Source: JBCDJG01 sp038748065 (GTDB lineage Bacteria; Pseudomonadota; Gammaproteobacteria; Pseudomonadales; Halieaceae). From it: 25,627 nucleotides of DNA. Both the position numbers and the translations under genes were made by a program. The stretch lies in contig JBCDJG010000063.1 in NCBI GenBank assembly GCA_038748065.1, forward strand, positions 1-25,627. Reading direction: 5' to 3'. This document shows positions 15,232 through 20,945 of the stretch, in pieces; the stretch's first letter is position 1, and each line of letters starts with the position of its first letter. The notes below the pieces were generated by a model. The model did not search any database. It worked only from the letters and a program-made list of their open reading frames with translations, and had not been told where the DNA came from.

Positions 15232-16860
15232 CTAGCGATCCACACGCACAATGCGAGATTTGTCGCCATTTTTATAGGTTAACTGCACGGTCGCATAATC
15301 AGTGCTCCGGGGCACCTTGATATACAGCGGTGTCCTGGCGTTGATCGCGGCCAGGCCGGACTGGTTCCAGGCCGGGAAATCGAAGCTGCGATTGGGTTTT
15401 GCGCGATTGAGGCCGTAGCGAATCTCATCAATAGCACCCCGGTAGGTCATCAAGTGCGTGAAATACAGCAGCCGGTCGCTGCCCATGTCACGGAAGGCAA
15501 TCCAGGAGGTCTCAGTGGCTTCGAGCGTTCGCCGGTTGCCGTCGACGGTCTCTTTGGCCGGCTTGAACTCGAACTCAAAGGGGCCCTGCTCTTCGCCTGC
15601 CAGATCGGTGTATCGCACCATGACAGTGGTCGCCTTCTGGCTGCTCGGAAGGCTGAAATAGGCTCGCGGGGCCGGCTCGCCGCTGTTGGGATCTACGTAG
15701 CCACTGGCACCCGTGCTGACGGGCTTGCCCTGCCCTTTAATGTTCCACCTGATCTCCAGCGCTGGCTCGCCAATCTGAACGTTACCGTTCCAGCCCGCGT
15801 TATTGGCCATCCAGCTCAGCGCCACAGGATTCTTGAGTTGCTTGCGCGTTGCCGGGCTCTGTAGCGCCGCCAGCCTGTTAGCCGCATCCTCGCGCCACTC
15901 ACCAACCAGTTCCTGATCCAGCATGAATTTCAACAGCCCGCCCTTTTTATCCGCCGCACCGAACCACATAAGCTGCGCCAGTTCCCGCCGCTTTTGCCCC
16001 AGGGTCTGACTGCCGAGCCGTCGCTCCGAGAACTCAAGGCTCAGGTGATAAAAAACCGGCGCAAATTCCGGGTGATCATCCTGGTAGCTCTGCAGGGCAG
16101 CCTTGCGCTTGTTGGGCCCGAGCAGCAGCAATCGGGCGTAGCCAGGCATGGGGCTGGTGCTGCCGGATGTCAGCGTGTTGTAGGTTTCCCGCGCCCCCGC
16201 GCTGCCCTCCTGGATTTTAAGAAAGTCAATGAAACGTAAATGTGGATCGAGGAGCGGTAGATCTGCCTTGAAGTACTCGAGATAAGAGCGACGCGCTGCG
16301 GAATAGTCACCGCCGAGTTCGTGAATACGCGCGTTGTGGTAGTGCTGCTCCGGCGAGGACGGGTTCGCAATAATGCCGCCCCGGCCGAAACTCCCCCGCA
16401 GTGCATCAAGCGACTCAAGCACAGCCTGCGTGGTATCTTCCAGACGCTCGTTACTGGCCCTGATCGCTTCCGTATCTGACTTGATGTCGTCTATCTTGGC
16501 CTCGATGATGCCAAGGTTCTGTTGCAGGCCCTCGACCGCAGGAATGGTTGCCGCAATTACCCCGCTCTCCTGCGCCTGTTCCCCGCTCTGCAGCAGCGAC
16601 AAAAGCCCGAACACTGCGGTGGCGATGCCCGCCATCGCCACACCCGTGAGCGCCTCTTTGCGGCCCCGCAAATAAATCACGCCCGCTAACGCCAACACCG
16701 CCACAGACCCATACAGCAGGTAGTTGGCAAAGGGCGCGATGGGCTGCAGGACGTCTGCCACCAAACCGCCCACTGTGCAAAGCACACCGGTTAGCGTGGT
16801 GCTGCTCTTGCGCAGGTTTTGCACCAGCTCTGCGCCGGCGAGTGCCTCGCGCAGGCTCAA
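15232..16860 (-). CDS. Unrecognised membrane protein with coiled coil and TPR-like region, coupled to a K+ channel gene
   Basis: I do not recognise this 542-aa protein. From the N-terminus it shows a short amphipathic start, two or three membrane helices (about 22-92, including YLLYGSVAVLALAGVIYLRG and GIATAVFGLLSLL) and a coiled coil (about 104-152: LQQNLGIIEAKIDDIKSDTE). A helical repeat region resembling TPRs follows (about 165-260: EQHYHNARIHELGGDYSAAR), then a C-terminal beta-rich domain (about 345-542). The start is TTG overlapping the channel stop as TTGA, with a perfect AGGAGG 7 nt upstream inside the channel gene. This start is well supported, and synthesis should be coupled to the channel. 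A role as accessory or regulatory subunit of the channel is inferred from this arrangement only. Confidence 0.85.
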   Translation of the reverse strand: MSLREALAGAELVQNLRKSSTTLTGVLCTVGGLVADVLQPIAPFANYLLYGSVAVLALAGVIYLRGRKEALTGVAMAGIATAVFGLLSLLQSGEQAQESGVIAATIPAVEGLQQNLGIIEAKIDDIKSDTEAIRASNERLEDTTQAVLESLDALRGSFGRGGIIANPSSPEQHYHNARIHELGGDYSAARRSYLEYFKADLPLLDPHLRFIDFLKIQEGSAGARETYNTLTSGSTSPMPGYARLLLLGPNKRKAALQSYQDDHPEFAPVFYHLSLEFSERRLGSQTLGQKRRELAQLMWFGAADKKGGLLKFMLDQELVGEWREDAANRLAALQSPATRKQLKNPVALSWMANNAGWNGNVQIGEPALEIRWNIKGQGKPVSTGASGYVDPNSGEPAPRAYFSLPSSQKATTVMVRYTDLAGEEQGPFEFEFKPAKETVDGNRRTLEATETSWIAFRDMGSDRLLYFTHLMTYRGAIDEIRYGLNRAKPNRSFDFPAWNQSGLAAINARTPLYIKVPRSTDYATVQLTYKNGDKSRIVRVDR

Positions 16861-17621
16861 GTGGCGCCCTCCTCGCGGGGCGGCTCTTCAGCGCCTTGTG
16901 CCTGCGCACTGTCCGACCGCTCTTGCTCTCGCCGGATCGCAGACAGGGCCGAGGCCATGATGCTGGCCGGCATCGCCACCAGCCCGAGGCCCAGCACCAG
17001 CAGGCAAAAGGTGAATATTCGGCCACCCACGGTAATTGGGTACATATCGCCGTAGCCCACCGTGGTGAAGGTGGCCACAGCCCACCACAGGGCATCAAAC
17101 ACCGAGCGGTAGACCTCTGGCTGAGCTGCGCGCTCGAAATAGTAGATACCCACCGCAGCGAGGTAGATGAAGGTCAGGGTAGCCAGGGTGAAGATCACCA
17201 ACTCCTCCCTGGCAATGCTGATGGCCTTGCCCATGCGTGCGATGGCGCTGCTGTAGCGAATCAGCTTGAGCAGGCGCAGGAGCCGCAGCAGGCGCAACAG
17301 TCGCAGGGCGCGCAAATCCAGTGCCGTGGCCAGGTAGAAGGGCAGTATCGCGAATAGGTCTATCAGCCCGTAAAAACTAAAGATAAATCGCAAGCGGCGC
17401 TTGGCGCAGTAAATACGATAGAGATACTCCGCCGTGAAGATGACAATGATGAAAATTTCAGCGTACTTCAGGAAGTCCCGAGTAAGTGGCCGCAGGTTGG
17501 GGAGCGTTTCCAGCGTGAAGCAAACGGTGGAGAACAGTATCAGGGTGCCGAGCACGCCCGCGGCGAAGGGATGATCAAGGATTCCCGCCTCGTTCTCTGA
17601 CTGCGGTTCGTTGGCTGCCAC
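16857..17621 (-). CDS. Voltage-gated-type potassium channel, six-helix (Kv-like)
   Basis: The protein has 254 aa. Helices S1-S6 are visible: S1 GVLGTLILFSTVCFTL, S2 FIIVIFTAEYLYRIYC, S3 LIDLFAILPFYLA, an S4 voltage sensor at 103-123 with an Arg/Lys every third residue (RALRLLRLLRLLRLLKLIR), S5 about 140-160, the pore helix and selectivity filter TTVGYGD (186-192), and S6 about 203-228. The filter is the strict K+ signature. The C-terminus is short and cytoplasmic with no RCK/TrkA_N or cyclic-nucleotide domain, so gating would be by voltage or a partner protein. The start is GTG at 17621 with only a weak GGGAAA ribosome site. The stop overlaps the downstream membrane protein start (TTGA). Confidence 0.95.
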   Translation of the reverse strand: MAANEPQSENEAGILDHPFAAGVLGTLILFSTVCFTLETLPNLRPLTRDFLKYAEIFIIVIFTAEYLYRIYCAKRRLRFIFSFYGLIDLFAILPFYLATALDLRALRLLRLLRLLRLLKLIRYSSAIARMGKAISIAREELVIFTLATLTFIYLAAVGIYYFERAAQPEVYRSVFDALWWAVATFTTVGYGDMYPITVGGRIFTFCLLVLGLGLVAMPASIMASALSAIRREQERSDSAQAQGAEEPPREEGAT

Positions 17622-17696
17622 CGTTTTCCCGGGCTCGTGAGGTCTTGCGCCGCTACCCTATTTGGACCGGCTTTAGCTACTAAGCATAGCAGCAAT

Positions 17697-17927
17697 TCAA
17701 CGATTCTTTCGCCTGAGAACGGTGAACACCACAAAGGAGGCGGCCATTGCACTGGCCAGCAGCAGGGCCGTTATCAAATCGCGATACGGCGTTTCAGGCG
17801 CCCAGACAGCTCGCTGTTCCAGCGTGAATAACAGCCACATTGCCAGCGCGGTTGGCGCGGCAACAAGGGCAAAGTGCAAAAAGCTGCGCAGCATAGCGTT
17901 CGTGTGATTTGGCGTTACCCGTTCCAT
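17697..17927 (-). CDS. Small two-helix membrane protein of unknown function
   Basis: The protein has about 76 aa from the ATG at 17927 (65 aa if the ATG at 17894 is used). It has two hydrophobic segments (FLHFALVAAPTALAMWLLF and LITALLLASAMAASFVVFTVL) separated by a short polar loop with EQRAVWAPETPYRD, and a basic end, RRKNR, consistent with a hairpin inner-membrane protein. No family is recognised and no strong ribosome site decides the start. It lies 75 bp upstream of the K+ channel gene on the same strand and could share its transcript. Confidence 0.55.
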   Translation of the reverse strand: MERVTPNHTNAMLRSFLHFALVAAPTALAMWLLFTLEQRAVWAPETPYRDLITALLLASAMAASFVVFTVLRRKNR

Positions 17928-18049
17928 GTGGCAAGACCATAGCACGGCTTTGAGGCGGCAGAATCTCGCCCTATCGGCGCGGAAGCCACGCTTCAGCCCC
18001 GGTGCGACACTCTCTCACCAAGTTTCGTGCAGCGGGAGGTAAGCTCACC

Positions 18050-18964
18050 GTGGGCTCTATACTGCAGAATCGATTCCTCAATGGCTGGTGGCTATTCAGC
18101 CTGATTGCCCTGCCCATCACGGGCATTGTAATTTCGCGCATGCTGCAGACCGACCTGTCGGCGGGACCCGGGGTCTCGGAAATGATTGGGCTCTCAGTCA
18201 GGCTTGCCATCCCCTTTATCTACCTTGCCATGGCCGCCTCGGCCTTTCAGGTGCTCTGGCCCGGGGCTTTCGGCAAGTGGTGGTTACGCAACCGGCGCTA
18301 CATAGGCCTGTGCTTTGCGGTAGGTATGTTTTGGCAAGGCGTGTTTATTTTTATCATCTCCACCGTTTACCGCGACTATTACTACAGCGATGTGTATTAC
18401 TTTCGCGACGAGCTTGAGGGCACCTTTGGCTACGTATTCCTCGCGGCTATGGTGCTCACCTCCTTCCGCTTCACCCGCAAACACCTGGATCAGGCGCAGT
18501 GGAAGCTTATTCAAAAAGGCGGCATCTATGCGCTGTGGGGCTATGCCTTCAGCGTGTACTGGTGGAACCTCTCTTACTACGGCAACCCCGAAGCTCACGA
18601 CTATGTCTATTACTGGGCGGGCTTTGCCGCCTTCGCGATACGCATCGCCGCCTGGGGCAAGCAGCGCCGCCTGCGCGCAGAGAAACAGGGCGCAGCCGCA
18701 CCGGGCCTGGCCTCTCGTTGGGCGGGCATCGGCTTGATTGCCAGCGGGCTGCTGTTGTCTGCCACGGGCCTGCAGTGGCAAGACCCCGTTACCACTTTCC
18801 TCACCTCACCGGCCTGGTCTGCTGAGTTGGTACTGTGGCTGCCCTTCTGGCCCTTTGAGCCCTTCCTGCCCCTGATGTTAATCGGGCTGGGCGTTGCCGC
18901 GATGACCTACACCGGCAAGCGTGCCGAGAGCCTGAGTATGGCCACCGGTGCCGGACGGGCCTGA
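18050..18964 (+). CDS. Ferric-reductase-like (YedZ/MsrQ-fold) membrane protein lacking heme histidines
   Basis: This is an integral membrane protein of about 304 aa with seven or so helices. The middle resembles the ferric-reductase-like transmembrane fold of MsrQ/YedZ: NRRYIGLCFAVGMFWQGVFI parallels the RRxLGL...H helix, and LDQAQWKLIQKGGIYALW parallels the LGKRWQRLHKLVYL helix. By my hand alignment the three heme-ligating His positions of YedZ are replaced by Gln, Gln and Ser, so a normal b-type heme site appears absent. The C-terminal third holds two further helices (IGLIASGLLLSATGLQW and FLPLMLIGLGVAAM). I chose the GTG at 18050 because GGGAGGT lies about 9 nt upstream. The GTG at 18002 gives a 320-aa reading without a ribosome site. 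The sulfatase gene starts 24 nt after its stop. Confidence 0.7.
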   Translation: MGSILQNRFLNGWWLFSLIALPITGIVISRMLQTDLSAGPGVSEMIGLSVRLAIPFIYLAMAASAFQVLWPGAFGKWWLRNRRYIGLCFAVGMFWQGVFIFIISTVYRDYYYSDVYYFRDELEGTFGYVFLAAMVLTSFRFTRKHLDQAQWKLIQKGGIYALWGYAFSVYWWNLSYYGNPEAHDYVYYWAGFAAFAIRIAAWGKQRRLRAEKQGAAAPGLASRWAGIGLIASGLLLSATGLQWQDPVTTFLTSPAWSAELVLWLPFWPFEPFLPLMLIGLGVAAMTYTGKRAESLSMATGAGRA

Positions 18965-18988
18965 CACGGTGAAGACGGCCCTTTATCC

Positions 18989-20428
18989 ATGCTGAGCTCT
19001 TCATTGCCGTCCTATCCATCACTGCCTTCTTTGTTAGCATCCTTCCTGCTGCTGCCTTCTTTGTTGTTGCCCCCGGCGGCGCAAGCAGCAGATGCGCCGC
19101 GCCCGAACATTGTGCTGGTGATGATGGATAACTTCGGCTGGGGGGAACCCGGCGCCTATGGCGGCGGTATCCTGCGCGGAGCGGCAACACCCAGTATCGA
19201 TAGCATCGCGGAGCAGGGCCTCAAGCTGCTTAACTTCAATGTGGAGGCAGAATGTACCCCCTCCCGGGCCTCGCTCATGACGGGCCGCTTTGCCGTGCGC
19301 ACGCGTCAACGCCCGGGCAGCGCGGAACCCCGCTCGGTCTGGTATGGGATTGACCCCTACGAGATCACCATGGCTGAGATGCTCTCGGACGTGGGATATG
19401 CCACGGCCCTGTTTGGCAAGTGGCACCTGGGTAACGAAGCAGGCCGCTGGCCTGGCGACCAGGGCTTTGACGAGTGGTATGGCATCCCTCGCTCTTCAGA
19501 CCGATCGTTCTGGCCCGACAGCACCAGCTTTACAACTGACCTCGGTATTGAGTTTGCGCACGTAATGATTGGTAAAAAAGGCGAAACGCCAGCCAAGGGT
19601 GCCGTCTACAACCTGGAGATGCGCAAAAACATGGACCGCGAGATCACCACGCGGGCCAAGGACTTTATCGAACGTCAGGCCAAACAGGGTGAACCCTTCT
19701 TCACCTGGATTTCCTACACCCAGACCCACGAGCCAGTAGAGCCCCATGAGGACTTTCACGGCGAAACGGGGCACGGCGGCTATGCCGATGTGTTGGCGCA
19801 ATCTGACGCCTACGTTGGCGAACTGCTCGAGACCGTTAAGCGGATGGGCATCATTGAAAACACGATTTTTATCTTCACCGCCGATAACGGCCGCGAGGGC
19901 ATACCCGGCTCCTTTGGTTTCACGGGGCCCTGGCGCGCGGGCATGTTTTCACCCTGGGAAGGCTCTATGCGGGTCTCCTTTCTGGCGCGATGGCCCGGGC
20001 ATATCCCCGCGGGCAGTGTCTCTAACGATATTGTGCACCTTGTCGACCTCTTCCCCACCTTCGCCACGGCTGCGGGCGGTACGATTCCCACCGATCGCAC
20101 GATGGATGGCATGGACATGATGCCTTTCTTTACCGGGAGGGCTGCCACGTCTCCAAGGGAGTGGGTGCCCGTTTACGTTGAAGAGCATTTCTTTGGCGTG
20201 AAGTGGCGCAACTGGAAACTGCTGCTTAAAGAAATGGACGACGATAGCTACGCCATTCGCGACCTGGCTTATGCCTCGGTTTACAACCTCATCAAAGACC
20301 CAAAAGAGGAAGAGCCGGAGCAGAATTACCTGCCAGATACCTGGGTGGATTTTCCGCTGTATGAGGTTATGGAGGCCCACCTGGAGTCGATCGCCTCTGA
20401 TCCTGGCTCACCTCGAACTGCCCGCTGA
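18989..20428 (+). CDS. Secreted arylsulfatase, formylglycine (S1) family
   Basis: The protein has 479 aa. A long hydrophobic signal peptide (SLPSLLASFLLLPSLLLPPAAQAA) precedes the sulfatase fold. Cys89 in CTPSR is the residue expected to be converted to formylglycine. Other motifs are GKWHLG (143-148), the TH of YTQTHEP (His247) and the metal site ADN (Asp299/Asn300). Two positions differ from textbook arylsulfatases: the first metal pair is Asp47-Asn48 (MMDNFGWGE) instead of Asp-Asp, and the lysine usually found just before the EGG/EGS motif is not present (GPWRAGMFSPWEGSMR). As I recall, this DN and GPWRG...EGS pattern marks a coherent sulfatase subfamily, so it is probably active. It likely removes sulfate esters from marine sulfated compounds; the substrate is unknown. 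No formylglycine-generating enzyme is in the window. Confidence 0.93.
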   Translation: MLSSSLPSYPSLPSLLASFLLLPSLLLPPAAQAADAPRPNIVLVMMDNFGWGEPGAYGGGILRGAATPSIDSIAEQGLKLLNFNVEAECTPSRASLMTGRFAVRTRQRPGSAEPRSVWYGIDPYEITMAEMLSDVGYATALFGKWHLGNEAGRWPGDQGFDEWYGIPRSSDRSFWPDSTSFTTDLGIEFAHVMIGKKGETPAKGAVYNLEMRKNMDREITTRAKDFIERQAKQGEPFFTWISYTQTHEPVEPHEDFHGETGHGGYADVLAQSDAYVGELLETVKRMGIIENTIFIFTADNGREGIPGSFGFTGPWRAGMFSPWEGSMRVSFLARWPGHIPAGSVSNDIVHLVDLFPTFATAAGGTIPTDRTMDGMDMMPFFTGRAATSPREWVPVYVEEHFFGVKWRNWKLLLKEMDDDSYAIRDLAYASVYNLIKDPKEEEPEQNYLPDTWVDFPLYEVMEAHLESIASDPGSPRTAR

Positions 20429-20443
20429 AGCAAGCCGGCGCAG

Positions 20444-20465
20444 GCGCTTTCAATAAGCAAAGCGC
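20444..20465. terminator. Inverted repeat between converging sulfatase and globin genes
   Basis: GCGCTTT / AAAGCGC is a perfect 7-bp dyad with an 8-nt loop that overlaps the globin stop codon, between the two convergent genes. It lacks a clear T-tract on either side, so it is a weak candidate for a bidirectional terminator. Confidence 0.3.
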
Positions 20466-20860
20466 ATGTAGGTGATGCCCGGCGCCAGGGCTATTCGCCA
20501 TGCCAGTTCAACCGCCTCGTTAAACTCTGGATCGTGCCGTGACAGCGCCGTGACCAGGCTATTCAACCAGATATCGTAATACGCTGGAGGGATGTCGTGC
20601 GCGCCGCGGCTGTGGATCTCGGCCAGCTTCTGTAACTGCGGCGATGGCACCCGCGTACGAAAGAAATCCACCAGGGTGTTCAGCGAATCGTGCAACATCG
20701 TGCGCTGGGCCGCCATATCAGTTTGCGCAAATTTATCGGCCACGTCCGGCGATGCTGCGAGGAAGACCTTGTAGAAATCGCTGATCAACGCCGGGCTGTA
20801 GGCCCCATCGTGCAGGACCCGATCGAAGCTCATTGCAAAGATGTCGTCGTAATTCGGCAT
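20450..20860 (-). CDS. Single-domain globin
   Basis: The protein has 136 aa and is globin-like throughout: SFDRVLHDGAYSPALISDFYKVFLAASPDVADKF (helices A-C), TDMAAQRTMLHDSLNTLVDFF (E-helix region), LQKLAEIHSRGAHDIPPAYYDIW (F-G region) and VELAWRIALAPGITYM (H helix). His83 is the likely proximal heme ligand by position, although a second His88 five residues later leaves some doubt. The distal side would be the TMLHDSL segment. It would bind O2, NO or CO, or act as a redox/sensor globin. It has no reductase or signalling domain. It lies 85 bp downstream of the TonB receptor gene on the same strand and could be co-transcribed with it. Confidence 0.85.
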   Translation of the reverse strand: MPNYDDIFAMSFDRVLHDGAYSPALISDFYKVFLAASPDVADKFAQTDMAAQRTMLHDSLNTLVDFFRTRVPSPQLQKLAEIHSRGAHDIPPAYYDIWLNSLVTALSRHDPEFNEAVELAWRIALAPGITYMRFAY

Positions 20861-20918
20861 ATCCAGTACCCCGCCCGCTTAAGCTAATGCTCTCGCTATC
20901 GACGCCGCAATATCAATG

Positions 20919-20935
20919 CCACTTTAGTCTAAGTG
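20919..20935. repeat. Near-palindrome in the receptor-globin gap
   Basis: CCACTTTAGTCTAAGTG contains the dyad CACTT / AAGTG with inner TAG/CTA pairing, in the 85-bp gap between the TonB receptor stop and the globin start. It could be a small mRNA hairpin or an operator for the globin gene. Confidence 0.25.
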
Positions 20936-20945
20936 CGGGGAGGCG

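Noticed and set aside
17270..17325. Repetitive DNA in the K+ channel gene considered as a tandem repeat.
   Set aside because: It simply encodes the S4 helix (Leu-Leu-Arg periodicity). The codons differ between units and the pattern is explained by the protein.
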